From positions 1,426,001 through 1,490,000 of the forward strand of contig KV748185.1 of assembly GCA_001692895.1 (NCBI GenBank): DNA of 64,000 nt. The letters run 5' to 3'. Numbering within the stretch: position 1 is the stretch's first letter; each line of letters begins with the position of its first letter. The notes under the pieces were generated by a model, which ran no database searches, was not told the DNA's origin, and worked only from the letters and a program-made list of their open reading frames with translations. Positions 21,303 through 34,410 of this stretch are shown here, in pieces. This DNA is from Cenococcum geophilum 1.58 (lineage: Eukaryota > Ascomycota > Dothideomycetes > Gloniales > Gloniaceae). The translations under genes and the position numbers were made by a program.

Positions 21303-21947
21303 AGTAACCTTGGGGCCTCTTTGGCCACCCTGAAAATCAGAAATACGATCTTTCTATCCGAACATTTGTACTGGGATATTAAACGGGAGCTGGTGAGTAA
21401 AGTGAATGGGAGAACAGCCCTGCTATGTGCGTTTCGGTAGCCGATGCTTCCTTTCTAAAGCTGACCCCTAGGCCGAGATTTGAGGGAAGTTCGTAGCTCA
21501 GTAATCTCGATTGGCAAAAATAAACAGAGCGTTCCAAATATTAAAAGATAATGTAGACAAGGTCTGTCCGTGAAACGAATTGACACGGCTAGGAAGAGTG
21601 GAAGAGATGAAGCGCAAGAGCCGGAAATTCTGGCATTGTGTGTTTTGTTACTAAGTCCGACTGGTATGAAGGAGTCGTCAAAACAAGAAGAGAGGAATGC
21701 AGAGAAATAGAAAACCGGCCAGATACACGCAACACGCAAGGGATAACATGGAATGCTTCAGTTTCAGCACATAGCTTACCGTACTCCTAAAGATTTAGTC
21801 GGAAAGTTTAGAACTGTAAGAGGTTTTGCAGCCTATCTGCTGGCCACCTTTTTCCATAGTGTGTGCACGAAAATATTTGACACCCAAGAGGCTAACTCTG
21901 GAGACTTGACGGCCTATGATTTGCTGTCTAGTTAGCAATCCTAACAG
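21303..21947. other. Upstream region of the membrane-protein gene
   Basis: Presumed promoter and 5' UTR of the minus-strand gene ending at 21302. No conserved motif or other gene recognised. Confidence 0.35.
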
Positions 21948-22434
21948 TCAAACTGCATTTCCGAATGCCAATATATTCGAGTTTTCCAACTTCATAACCC
22001 AGGGAAAAGCCTCGACTTCATTGTGAAGGATAAAACTTTGTGTTAACAATGCCGACGTGTAGAGTAATAGATTGGGTTTGCGGAGGTATTTCGGAGATAG
22101 TTTCCTCCAGATGGCTTCGGAGAGCTTAGACTGTATCACAGGCAGAAAGCGCGACTTTTTGATGCCGCGGATGAAGTCTAATAGCCAGCGGTATGGGTTG
22201 TCTCGTGGTGCAGTTGAGCGGATTTCCGAGCTGATTTCCTTCCTCATGGGCCGGGCGCAGCATGGCTCTAGCTTCTGCTGCATCCATCCGTAAAACAAAT
22301 TCCGGGGGTCCAGAATCATCGACCATGCTGCATGCATAAGCAAGATGACGCAGGGGCTGATCGGCCATCATTCGATGGAAGCCCCGACGCCGGGGAACAA
22401 TTGGAAGTTCAATGGCTTCGTCCGGTCTGTACAC
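21948..22434 (-). pseudogene. Unidentified protein fragment
   Basis: Two overlapping minus-strand frames look protein-like. Frame A (22343-21948, 131 codons) has LDPRNLFYGWMQQK, YRWLLDFIRGIKKS and EAFPWVMKLENS. Frame B (22434-22126) starts MYRPDEAIELPIVPRRRGFH. In frame A a TGA just upstream (about 22376) blocks extension into a further open stretch. It could be the last exon of a gene, or a decayed gene with a frameshift. No family recognised. Confidence 0.25.
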
Positions 22435-22709
22435 AAGATCCGCCAGCCCTTGAAAGGAGAACTAGCCGCAAAGAAAATTGCGTTCGATCATGAACTCCCC
22501 GCCGAAGATCGAAATACCCTTCAATCCACTCAAGCAATCATTAAAAAAGAAACGCTTCCGCAACTGGCTTTTCCTTGGGCAAGCTTTATCTATCCCACTC
22601 CAATTGAGTTGCTATATATAACTTGAAGTTTCGCCAGCCGCTTCCAATACAGTCTCATCTCATTCTATTCCATCTCATTCCGTCCAACTCCATCAATCAT
22701 TTAATCGCA

Positions 22710-23738
<1,029 letters not shown>

Positions 23739-24252
23739 ATTACCCGCGATATAATGACTTGATTTGGCGTTAGGCTTACAATATGGAAGTATTAAACGAG
23801 TGGATTTTCGTATATATACATACAGATCTTTTGTTCTTGAAATTAGAAGCATTGGCGAAATGCAACCACACTGGACTAAATAACATGAGCTTCGATAGTG
23901 ATATGAGGTCGACTTTGGTATTATTTCTTTGGATTAACCTTTCATGCAGTGCGGTTCCTGGACCCCACCTAACCCCGGCTTTCGCTAAGCTTGTTCTCGA
24001 CTGCGTATCAACCCCAAACTTTGGGGGCCGCTCCTTACAGCCTCTTAAAACTACTGAACTGGCACCAAATTCCTCCGTACGACTAGAACATGGCGCTAAA
24101 TGTTTTAAAGCCCATAGTAGGGCTGGTCCCAGGGACGAAATAAGCTCTCGACCCTCTTATCGTTCCACAATTCCAATCTCAAATCCTCTCATTTTAATAT
24201 AGCTTCGGTCCCATCGCTATTGTAACCATATATCAGATACGTCTTAAGCATC
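23739..24252. other. Intergenic spacer
   Basis: Between the SDR pseudogene and the PH-like gene. The ORF at 23783-24202 (+) has no motif and is likely chance. It should contain the PH-like gene's promoter. Confidence 0.35.
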
Positions 24253-24846
24253 ATGGAACCTACCAGCGAAGCCAGCCCCTCCCAATACCAACTCTCCACC
24301 GCAACCCCTCCCGAACCAGCCCAAGAAACCAACATTCAACTCTCTCCCAGCAGCGCCGCTGAACTAGCCGACCGCATCGTCCCAAGCTCCAAATGGGCCA
24401 TTGACCAGCTCAACCTGAGCGACCCGGCCCGCAAAGTCCTGCACATCGGAGAAATCGCCCACAAGCCTGAGGGCCTGCACGGCTGGTCCAAAGCCACGGC
24501 CATCCTGCTTGACAACTACCTGATCCTCGCGAAGCCGAACAAACTCAACGACGCAGCGAGCGGCGAGGCGGTCTGGAAACTCGACGCCAGCACCATGCCG
24601 GTGCCGCTCTCGACGCGTGCGCCAAGCAGGATGGCTGTGCTCGCTGACGCGCCGCATAAGGTGGGGTTTATGGGCGATTTTATGCGCGGGCAATACTTGT
24701 TTGTGCTGGATTGCCATAATGACAGGAATGATAAGGCGAAGCACCGGAAGATGAGGATTGGTTTTGAGGACCATGGGGGGTTGGAGAGGTGGAAGGAGTT
24801 GCTGAAGGAGGCGGGGGCGGTGGTGTTGACGGATGGGGGAAAGTGA
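24253..24846 (+). CDS. Small PH-like domain protein (resembles the RhoGEF PH module)
   Basis: One 197-codon exon, GC-rich, with strong codon bias in the first two thirds. Residues 1-45 are Ser/Pro/Thr-rich. From about residue 60 the sequence follows a PH pattern: KVLHIGEIAHKPEGL, WSKATAILLDNYLILAKP, a VWKLDASTMPVPL strand region, YLFVLDCHNDRNDK, and a final helix LERWKELLKEAG. The WxxxxAxLLDNYLxLxKP phrase and the IPxxL-like strand resemble the PH domain that follows the DH domain in fungal Rho1 exchange factors (Rom2 type). No DH or CNH domain is present here, so it is either a free-standing PH protein, which would bind phosphoinositides or a protein partner at membranes, or a duplicated fragment. 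The domain call is by eye. Confidence 0.55.
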   Translation: MEPTSEASPSQYQLSTATPPEPAQETNIQLSPSSAAELADRIVPSSKWAIDQLNLSDPARKVLHIGEIAHKPEGLHGWSKATAILLDNYLILAKPNKLNDAASGEAVWKLDASTMPVPLSTRAPSRMAVLADAPHKVGFMGDFMRGQYLFVLDCHNDRNDKAKHRKMRIGFEDHGGLERWKELLKEAGAVVLTDGGK

Positions 24847-25290
24847 AGATGGTCCGTCCGCTTTGGGAATCGAGATGCCACGAACTTTCATACTTCCTAA
24901 GACTTTCCAAGAGATCTAGCACGGATTGCTATTCGTTGAAATATGCTATGTTTAAGTCTATACGCTATACTCATAAAGTGTGAGGCCAGGACAGTCCATG
25001 ATAGTCCGGTATAATCAACGGTGCGATTTCTCATTCACAATTTACCTGGGCGCTCTATAGGCCCTAGAATGATAAGAACCTGGCCTAGCAAACATCTACT
25101 TAGCCGCTGGTTATTCCGTACTAATTTCTTTAGGAAAGTCTCCAAGTGACCCTGATTAGGCATCATGTAACAGGATGTGTGGTAATTCTTTTGAGATTCC
25201 AATGAAAAGGTTTATTTATAGTTGTCCTTTATCATGATCACCTGCAATCATCATCGAACACTAAAAGCAGCTTGATGCAGTTCCAACTCT
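24847..25290. other. Convergent intergenic spacer
   Basis: Lies between two converging genes (PH-like, plus; CVNH gene, minus). AT content rises after about 24960. No gene or repeat recognised. Confidence 0.35.
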
Positions 25291-26829
25291 CTACACCACC
25301 AAAAAATGCTGCTGGCTTTCCAGCCCAAGCAAATCAGACCTTAGGCTCTTTGCATCATCAAGCATTGCAAGCCCCTCTTCCAGAGTTTTCACGTATCGTA
25401 ATGGGGTTACAGCATTTACATCCACTGCTGATAGCTTTTGTGAGTAATCGGTTAAGCTCTTCTTCAGATCTGAAATGCGATATTCCAAGTTGAGAAAATC
25501 CGACTCAAAGCCTTTAGCTTTGTTGGGCAGATCTTTACATCTTGCCTTGTTTTTCTCTAACTCCTTAGTAGCATTTTCTTGGGCCTTGAGCGCATTCGTA
25601 CGTTTGTTTTGCATTTCAGTGGCGCGGTTGATGTCGCCTTCCAATCTAGACTCATTGGCCCACCAAGTCCCCCTTTCATTCGAAGCTTGACTAGTGATAG
25701 CTTAGTTTATTGACCGAATCTACCAACGCATCGGATGCTCACATGGCTAGAGGAATGAAAATAAATGGAAGGAAAACTGATGCCTGGGAAATCTCAATTT
25801 TAGTTTTTACCACCTAATAGCTCTCCACTACGCATTACTCACAACTGAGAAACCAATGGTCCTGGCGTTTGCCTCGTGAGCCCGCTCTGCCGCCTTCTTT
25901 TTTTCTTGCCGAATCAGATTTAGCTGATGCTCTAGTGACGTCAGGTCTCTTTTATATTTCTCTTGCTCCAATTTAGTTTTCTCCATCTGATGGTTTAGCA
26001 CCCTTTCTACCCTCTCAATTCCAATAATGGTGTCATTTAGTGTTGTATGTTGAAAATTCTTGGTTCTCTGGCTCGCTCTCGCAGCAATCTCCTGAATCTC
26101 AGCCCAGTCTTGACCTGCAGTAGCAAAGATAGTGTCCAGCTCGCGTGCTTGGCTCTTCATCATCCTCATGTTATCTCCCTCAGTATTTTCAAGCTGGTTA
26201 CGCGCCCTTTCAATGGCCCCGAATGCAGAATTTACGGACGTTAAAGCAATGCTGGCACCTTGGCCTATATCTGCATGAATCTCGTCTTGAAGAGCTTTCG
26301 CGGCTTTGCCACATTGGGAGACTGCGATTTCAGCGATAGCGCAAAGCATCCTTGCTAAATGTGACTCGGATATTGAGGAAGTAGCAAGCAGCTGTTCAAT
26401 ATTTGACCGGCTAGATGTAACGTCTCTTCGATGCCTTAGTATAACATGCAATGAAGCTGCAAAATGAAGAGGCTAGGCCATGGCTTACAAGCACAGACTA
26501 CCATCTGCATTTTCTATGAACATGTCAAGATTAATGGAATCGGTTCGCCAATCTCCGTTTCTCTTCTGCAGTTCTGCATATAATATGGTTGCCTCAGCGC
26601 CCTCAGATGCAATCCGAACATTGTTAGCTGATTTGGAGAAATCTTGCCCTCCAATCAGGAAGAAGCCATCATCGTTACCAAGGAAGTCGTCCAGCCTGAT
26701 GGAAGCATCCTTCCATTCACTATCGCTGCATTCACACTTAGCTATTAGCGTTGAGTCTGGGCTTATATTTAAGTTGCGAGAAGTCCTCGTGAAAAACATG
26801 ATGGGCAGTGATGGAAATGAGCGAAACAA
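25291..26829 (-). CDS. CVNH (cyanovirin-N homology) domain protein with coiled-coil tail, at least three exons
   Basis: Exon 1 (about 26829-26490) encodes a full CVNH domain: two tandem halves, each with a Cys/aromatic-free but recognisable pattern (SRNLNISPDSTLIAKCE, IRLDDFLGNDDGFF, GGQDFSKSANNV; then ILYAELQKRNGDW, INLDMFIENADGSL). CVNH domains are mannose-binding lectin folds common in filamentous ascomycetes. Exon 2 (about 26450-25842) and exon 3 (about 25690-25291) are helical and heptad-rich, with Lys/Glu runs (KLEQEKYKRDLTSLEHQLN; ENATKELEKNKARCK). A donor GTGAGT follows exon 2 and an acceptor CTAG precedes exon 3, but my choices do not close every junction in frame, so a further small exon or a lesion is possible. 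The downstream helical part has no recognised domain name. It faces a divergent helical gene. Confidence 0.6.
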
Positions 26830-27462
26830 GTGCCACTGGTAAAATGTTTTGCATTCCTTCTTTATTTGGGGGTCCTGATAATATCTTTAAGTTAGCAAAG
26901 CCTTATAGACACGGGCCTTCTCTAGTTTGACAACACCTCTTGAGTGATAGAATTGATACGAGTTGATTCTTTCGTAAGCTATTCGCAGTAGATAAGAAGA
27001 GTGCCCTTTCTTCGCCCTGCATGTGCGGGGAAACCAATTAGAAAGACACGCTAACAGTAACCCTGATCTAGGTTGTCACAAGCTGTTTAAATAAGATCTA
27101 ACATCGAATAAGACGGTCCCACGTGCTCGCTTGTAGCACGACACCCTAACTTTCTCTTCGCAGCAGCTGCATACCCGGCTGTTCAAGTCACTGCGAACTT
27201 CATGCTATTTCCGATGAGTGCATATGCAACTACTGCGACAAATGATGGTGCTACATATTTATACTATGCTATCAGCCTATGAAATGACAGCAATGCAAAC
27301 TGACCGGTCAGAAAAAGAGCCGCGTTTTTGCTTTGCCTTTGCAGCAGCTTTTAGCTTAGTCCGACATTAAAACTTGATTACCTCCATCCCTCCGACACGA
27401 CATTTAGATTTCCATACTCCTACAGTTTTGCAACGCCAGCTGAATTTCAGCTTTATTACGCC
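26830..27462. promoter_or_regulatory. Divergent intergenic region of the CVNH and helical genes
   Basis: About 630 bp between the start codons of two divergent genes. It presumably holds both promoters. Contains no ORF of note and no recognised repeat ends. Shared control of the two genes is an inference from layout only. Confidence 0.4.
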
Positions 27463-30331
27463 ATGTCAGAAATTGAGAAGTACGAAAAAGTAAGGAGATT
27501 GGAGGTCGCACAGACCGGTAACCAATTTTCGCGGGAAATCTCGGATAGCCTGATTCTGAAGTACAACTGGGGAAATCTACTCAGCGCTGCTCCTCTTGCG
27601 TTAGGTTTTGTTGGTGCATGCCAAGTTGTTGCATCTTCTCCAACTGCAGCCGGTGTCAAGTTACAACGCCCAGCAGGTGGCTTTAAATATCTTTTGTAGC
27701 CTACTCTACTGCAGTTTCTAGGAACTAGAGACTGACGCATATCCAGATATGACAATCTCCAAGCAAATTTAGTGTTTCTCGTTGATGAGGGGCGAAAAGC
27801 GTTTATCGATGCGGAAACTCGTATGGATAAGTTAGTTATGCACTCAAAATATCTATTTGCGGAGGATGGGGCTGTAAGAACTGCTTGTAACACCAATATA
27901 AATTTTGACTAGCATACTGACGCTGGGGCCGATTCTAAGGCCAATAGGATTGTTAATGCCCTGAATGATGAAACCACTGCCACAAAAATACTACCTGGCT
28001 GTATGGATGATCTCAGAGAAGCTATAGAAGAATGTGAGACCCAGATCAAGGCTGTTGATGATAAATTTGAAAGATGGCAGTGTATAGCGGAGGAATTGAG
28101 TCAGGTCGCAACCGAATCCGAACGTGAGCTCTCAGATTCTACAGTGATGGGCATCGACTAAATTAATTAGACGGGAAGATTAATGAACAGGCTAAAACCC
28201 AAGAGGGCCTTCTTGTACAGAATATTCGAAGTGAAGCCGCTGAGGAAGAAAAGAAACTTAGAGAAAAATCCGTGAAAGAGGCGGAGCGTAGAATGCAACT
28301 TGCAGAGAGTGCATTCAAACGAGCGTCTAATAGTGTTCCATCAGGTAATAAACATCTCCAACGCTATTTTAGGTCTTTGGAATCTGCAAACTGACATTTA
28401 CGTTCCAGGATGGGATGCTATCGGCATGAATATCGTCGAGGGCCTTGGCACAACCGTTCTATCAATTGGCAGTGTTCTGGTGACAGCATTCTCACCTAAC
28501 AAATATATTTCTTTAAGCCATTCAATTGTCAATGCAGTTAAGTCTGGGATTACAAAGGATGGGGGCGAACAAGGTCAGGGGTCCACACATGCTTCCGATC
28601 CAACCATTGGAGTGAATTTCGATGATCCGGCAATAGTTCATTTGGATATTCTTCCACTAAATTTGGCCTCACTCCTCACATTAACCCAAGGCGAAAATGG
28701 GACCGGCCCTGACTGGAATAAACTGCACAAGAGAAATGTAGCTGACAGGACCTCCATTCCATGCGTTCGAACCCAATTTCAGATTGTTTCAGAGGCACTG
28801 GACGCGACCAGACCTCCAGGCTCATTATCATTTGATACCAAGAAAATAGTCGAAGAAGCTCTAAATGTAAGAGAACTCCGCAAGCTCTTTCACTTTTACT
28901 AAATCTCAAATAAGATTATCCAAGAGGTAGAAGATGAGGTGGAAAAGCGGTGCCAGATATCTGGCCCGAGCGTCCATGCAGAAGGGGAAAGCTGGCCGAA
29001 TAGAATCATTAAGCTGCAAGATCGTGTAGCTGTGCTGAAATCCCGGAAAGACAATCTACCGGGTCTTGCAATGGGCATGGTACGTTGAGCGGAAAACACT
29101 TCCTGCTACATCTAACCGAATTCAAGAAACCCCCAAACCTCAAAACTAGTACGATTCAGCCTCTTATAAACGGCTCAATTGGTATGGCTATGCTAGAAAG
29201 TTTATCATGTTGGTAATTACTGATGAATTTTGAAGCTCATAAACAAATGGCATATGCAGCAGCAAATCTCCAATCAGCAACCGCCACCATGGATACACAA
29301 AGAATTTCTTACGACGCAAGCACTGAAAAGTTGATGGAGAATCTGGTCAAGATATCTGACATTCAGCAAACAATTAGCAGGTTGACTGCCGAGAACGTCA
29401 CTCTTGTGTGTAGCCATAATCTTTTGGCTCGAACACTTTTTTGGTACTAACTTCGTCTTGCCGTAGGCCGAAATTGTGAAAGTCCTCCGAGCGTCGATAA
29501 CGGCACTATCTGGGCTCAAAGAACAGATTACTGCGCTTTTACAGTTTTTCAAAGGTATCGCTGCTATGGTCGAGTTTGCGGCTCGAGGACCTTGCAAGAA
29601 TCTCTTATCTACCCTAGAATCCGGCATTGAAAGAGATTCTACTGGAGTTATTGCTGGTATAAGCTATCGAGACTTTCAGAAACAAGTAAAATATTGGCTT
29701 TGAGTTCGTGGATTAAATTTTAGCTAATCATTGCAGTTGCTTCTCAACACGACCTTTATGATTCGGGGATACTTCAGCGTCGTGGCGGAAGTAGCCCGAC
29801 TCTACACCGATGTCTCACATCAATACATCATCCCAGGTGTCCACTTGATAGATAAACTCGGCCTATCGCAAATAGGTGATGACAGTGACAATCTTGAAAT
29901 AGTTCGACGAAATGAAGAACTAGCGGTATACAAAGAAAACGCCGTGACGAAGATCCGTGAACTTGCAGGAAAGGTACGTGCAACCCATGAACCAATCCGA
30001 AAATTGATATTCTTGACTTCAATATCCACGGCATGTTGACGGAACAATTTCTCCTTACAGAAGCAAAGAGCATTGACGTCACGGATGAACGAACGTATGG
30101 CTCTCATACAAGAGACAACCAAAACGCTACCGGCTAGCCGGCAAACAAAAGCGATCAAGGAGGCCATGGAGCAAGAAATTGAAAATACTGCAAATGAGAT
30201 CAAAAGCGAAAATACATTTGTTGATGACACAGCCAGGCTATTGGTGAGTATACCTAGCTGTGCTTAGTGGACTGGTGGGTTGCTGACTAGCTAAATACTA
30301 TCAGACGGGTGGACTGAGTGAGAATCTCTAG
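27463..30331 (+). pseudogene. Long helical protein with central hydrophobic segment, about ten exons, several lesions
   Basis: Exons inferred: 27463-27695; 27747-28344 (broken); 28409-28866; 28915-29079; 29150-29405 (broken); 29467-29685; 29737-29973; 30061-30243; 30305-30331. The introns are 48-87 nt and most have good GT, CTAAC/CTGAC branch and AG signals, for example TACTAAC before 29466. The total is about 790 codons of mostly helical, Glu/Lys-rich sequence, with a hydrophobic stretch in the middle (IVEGLGTTVLSIGSVLVTAF, about 28429-28490) and others near 29545 and 29740. Lesions: a TAG at 27910 where Gln fits, stops and a frame change at about 28159-28175, and a one-base frame change near 29215. 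The family is not recognised. Long helices around a central hydrophobic segment recall alpha-helical pore-forming proteins, but this is only an analogy. Confidence 0.55.
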
Positions 30332-30766
30332 CTGATTGTGATTGAGCCTTATGTTTGAAGAGATCATCGGCTGCCACATTGTCGACCTGGTACGATCACT
30401 ACTATATTAAGGTTAGATCAGGAGTGCCTGTGATTCATCCACCGTGTATATATAGCTTCATTTTCTTCGTAGATCAATCTACGCATGGGTTCGTCCAATA
30501 CACATGAAAAGTAGAGGGGATTGTACCTGGGGTATGCACACTTAAAAGGCAGGCAAACTTTTCTATGAGCCCTGGCCTGTGCTTAGAGGGAATTTCAGGA
30601 TCAAGGGATGAATATGGTAGGGATGAGGAATAGTGATGAAGACTGGAGGGGGCTTCGAATCTACAGCAACAGAACAATTTGTTGTACAATCTGGGCAACG
30701 TACTGTACAAGTGAAACGTTCGGGCATTTCTTGGCACTATCCCTTCCACTGGTTTATCTCATAAAT
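30332..30766. other. Right edge of the gene island
   Basis: Spacer after the helical gene, of normal composition, with short ORFs on both strands and no recognised product. Confidence 0.35.
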
Positions 30767-30839
30767 CAGACCTTCGCAGAAAGGGGGGAGCACGTGCGTG
30801 CTGCTCCCTATACCCCCAAAATTTTCTGTCGAAGGTCTG
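30767..30839. repeat. 73-bp near-perfect inverted repeat (hairpin)
   Basis: CAGACCTTCGCAGAAA (30767 on) pairs with the reverse complement of TTTTCTGTCGAAGGTCTG (ending 30839). The inner part GGGAGCA..TGCTGCTCCC pairs too, around a CGTGCG centre. The whole can fold into a long hairpin. Could be a tiny MITE or a relic of element ends. Confidence 0.6.
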
Positions 30840-31108
30840 AGAGCTTACAAACTTACTACACTACCAAATCACTGCCAAACCTTACCACCTTCCCCATGTC
30901 TAATCACTTCAAAAATAATACACGAGGTATAAGCCCCAGTAAGGTTTTCAATATCAATACTGCCAATCAGATTGATCAATATTGTTACTAATTAATATTG
31001 GCGAGTATTGGCGAGTATTGGCCATATTTGCAATATTTGCAGATCTTCTTGGCACCCCTTAAAAAAATTTTAACCCTAATATCGTATAGATAGATTATTA
31101 AATATCAT

Positions 31109-33215
31109 GGCTTCTAAAGCAGACTTATCACTTTTTATACCTATATTAGACTCCTTTAATACAGAGGAGTCGTTAAACCGCTAGTAAAAGAAGACTTCTG
31201 ACCTATGGACACATACTTGGGCTCCGGACGAAGATAAGGATATATACTACAAGAGAATAAGGCTTATATACTGTAAATATTATACAATAATAGTATATTA
31301 CTTAAAATCTACTATAAACTTTTAAAATTACCTAAGAACTAAGTATAATATCCACTTAGAAAAGTAAGAGGGCCCTATTTATACGAAAACCCGCGATTAA
31401 CTTTAATATCTCTATATACAGCTCCACGATACAGAGTAGTTAAATAATATTAATACGCTTACCTTTAAAACACCCTAAATTAAGAAGCTATTGCTGCAGC
31501 GCTTATTTCCTTAATTACCGTATAAAGACTCCTATTTAGAATAGTTAAATGGCCAGAGTTTTACGTATTTTATAGGGTCCTTAATCTAGAGGTTAAGGGT
31601 TATATTATAACGGCTTACTCTATAGTTAATAGTATAATCTAGAATATATTTATAGTGTAAAAGGACATTATATAAAAGAAGCTTTAATTAGCAATATCTA
31701 AGGTTTATCTCTCACTAGATATCTAGACGTCCCTAAATTAATATCTTTTGCTTAGGGTTTGCGCATACTTTATGGATTAAAATAAAAGATTAAAAAGAGG
31801 CCTTCTTGCGCTTTATACAACTCTATTATATAGCGGAGAGGATTAGTTCTAAACGCTGCTTCTAATACTTTAGGACTATAGTATTGTATAGAGACTTAGT
31901 GCTATTGTCGCTAATAATATATCTATAAATAACGTCCTATATTATACGATTTAGAAGTATCTTTAAGAAGAATATAATATAGAGTGGAAATCTATATACT
32001 AATAAATCTAGTATAATGGCTATATTGTCTACCTTGCTATTAAGGCCTTCCTCTTTAAAGACTTAATTTAAGAAGATAAGCTAATATTATACGACATTAA
32101 AGAGGAAAGAGGACTTAGAGTTAACCCAAACTCTAAAAGTAGCTAATTTTAAGCTCTTAGTATACTGGGCAAACTTTATAATATTATTATATATACTTAA
32201 AGCTTACCTAGCCGTACAAAAGACTTCTTTACTCTTGCTTAAAGAAGAATTCTATTAGATAATTATATGAGATAAAATAGCTAGTATTAGATGCTTTAGA
32301 TTGCCTTAGAGTATAAGTTAGTAATTAATCTTTATATAAAGAAGCATGCTAAGACCTTAGGTAAAGATTTCTTAACTTTATAGAATTGGACTTTGCTTTA
32401 TATAACATACAACTTCCTCCAGATCTTTAAGAGGGTAACGTTAGAAACTTAGGGACATAATATAACGATCTTAAATATTCTCTTTTTAATGGATATTCTT
32501 ATAAGGCATTTTAAGCAGAGTCTTATAAGAATTTTCTTTACTTTTAAGAGTTTTTCTAATGTCGTACAATAGGAACACTATAAGGATAATAGCTACTTTA
32601 GCCAAAGGATTTAAATTGGATGGAAGGTATTTAATAAATACTACCTAAAGTCTAATAAATCCCCATTATACGCTATAGTAATTATCCTTTATCCTAAACG
32701 TTGTATAAAATATATTTAAGCAAATTAGGAAAAAAAATAGCAGAAAGCTACATTTAAAAAGGTTAAAAGACTCTAGGAGGATTACCAATTATAAACTTTT
32801 GGGCCTGAGACTCTTTCTACCTAGCTATTAGTTTTACTATATAGGCAAGCCTCTACTAAACAAGAATTAGATTTGTATAATTAGATTATTAAGGATCTTA
32901 ATAAGTTTTCTTAACCTTAACGCCAAGACGAGTATAATAACTATATTGCTAATCCTCTAAGTTAGATTAGAAAGCTTTCTGCCCTTAAATAGTAGTGCTA
33001 AGAGCAACAGCGTATATAATAGCCACAACTATCGCTACTGGCTATTACTATTCTATTAATTCCAGCAATAAGTAATAAACTAGAATAATCCTTTTTAGGA
33101 GGGCGTTATATAATCTTATAGGAGAGGATATAAATAGGTATTAAGAGTTTTAAAAGAGTAGAATATTTAAAATAATGGCAGCAAACTAAGCTCTTACTTA
33201 AGGTGGTTTAACTTA
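31109..33215 (+). mobile_element. Second hAT transposon relic, heavily RIPped
   Basis: Reading TAA/TAG as Gln, the plus strand starts MASKADLSLFIPILDSFN. It passes a BED-finger-like stretch (WTHTWAPDEDKD, then C..C spaced near 31267-31285) and the hAT core (about 31700-31960: IHLSLDIQTSPN, LLRVCAYFMDQ, ILQDYSIVQRLSAIVANN). It ends with the dimerisation domain (about 33035-33190: LLAITILLIPAISNKLEQSFL, then YLKQWQQ). Stops are found throughout. It is a different hAT from the one at 4.7-6.9 kb: the N-terminal domain is present and the phrases differ. AATATTGGC-rich ends near 30990-31025 and 34205-34250 might be its termini, but I could not fix them. Confidence 0.75.
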
Positions 33216-34410
33216 TTTTTCATATAAAGCTTTTAATTTAATAGTATCTATCTTAATTATCTATATATATGCTAATCTGTTTTAGTTTTATTATATAAGA
33301 CAACTACTTAGCTTATACAGCACGTTAAGCTATAGATTTTATATAAGTGCTGCCAATAATCCTAATAGCTAGATGTGTACTAATATGTGCTAAATAAAAG
33401 TTTGTATATACCTTATATAAAAATAATTGCGTTTTAGGCCATAGCCCTAGGCTTATTATTAATTAATAACGGTGCCGCTACTATACCGTCCCTACTATTG
33501 CCACTAAGCCCTGCTTATAGTAAGCGCAGAGGTTTACCATTGTTACTTTTATCCTTATCTTATACGGAGCAGCGGGATATATAGTTACGCCATTTATAAT
33601 TCCTATATGCTCCGCTAAAGTGCCTAGGTACCTAATAACACAATAGAAACGGGCGGTAGCCTAGGCAAGCGCTAAGGTACGTAGTATATGGGTTACCTAT
33701 TACCCAACCCCGAGATTATATAAGGATGGCGTTAATATACAAAGGCCGGTGCGAAGCTATCTAATAAGGGGAGATCGCGCCTTATACGAACTCTACATCC
33801 TACCCTGGAAGGGCCAGCAACGCATGGCTCTGTGGACTGTGACACCAGGAAGCTAACTGCTGCTGTCCTATAATAAGGATAGGGTTGGCGTTGGCGCTGG
33901 CGAGGGTAGTGGCGGCGGCGGCAGCGTTGTAGAGGATGGGAGCCCTAAATTAATATTAGCTTTGTATAATCTATCTAGAGGATATACGTACATTATTATT
34001 ACTGTTGTTAGTAAGGTAAAGTTAAAGTTAAAGTAAAGGGTTAATGTTAAAAGATTATATAAAGGCGCGCTATTATATGACTAGATTATGTAGCTTAAGT
34101 TATATAATTATATTATAAAACTGCCAATCTATGCCAATAATTTATATAATATTTATTTTCAAAATAAGTATATTTCTATTATAATAATTTTATCTAAAAA
34201 TTGCCAATATTCTAATATTGACACTGCAAATATTGGCAAATGCCAATATTTTATTGGCTGGATTTTCGCTTATTAAAAACCTCACTAATAAGCCCTCCGT
34301 TTTTTTATCTACTCTATATTAAAGAAATATTATTATATCTATGGTGGTTGGGCTATAGCCCGCAAAAAGGAAAAAAATTAATTTTTAACATTCTTCGTTA
34401 CCACTAAATG
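33216..34410. other. AT-rich intergenic or relic DNA
   Basis: No gene recognised. Contains a GC-richer block at about 33470-33930, including a GGCGGCGGCGGCAGCG stretch, and AATATTGGCAA motifs near 34200-34250 that resemble those at 30990-31025. Confidence 0.35.

Noticed and set aside
30980..34260. AATATTGGC-type ends as terminal repeats of the second hAT element
   Set aside because: The similarity is short and AT-rich, and I could not find an 8-bp target duplication.
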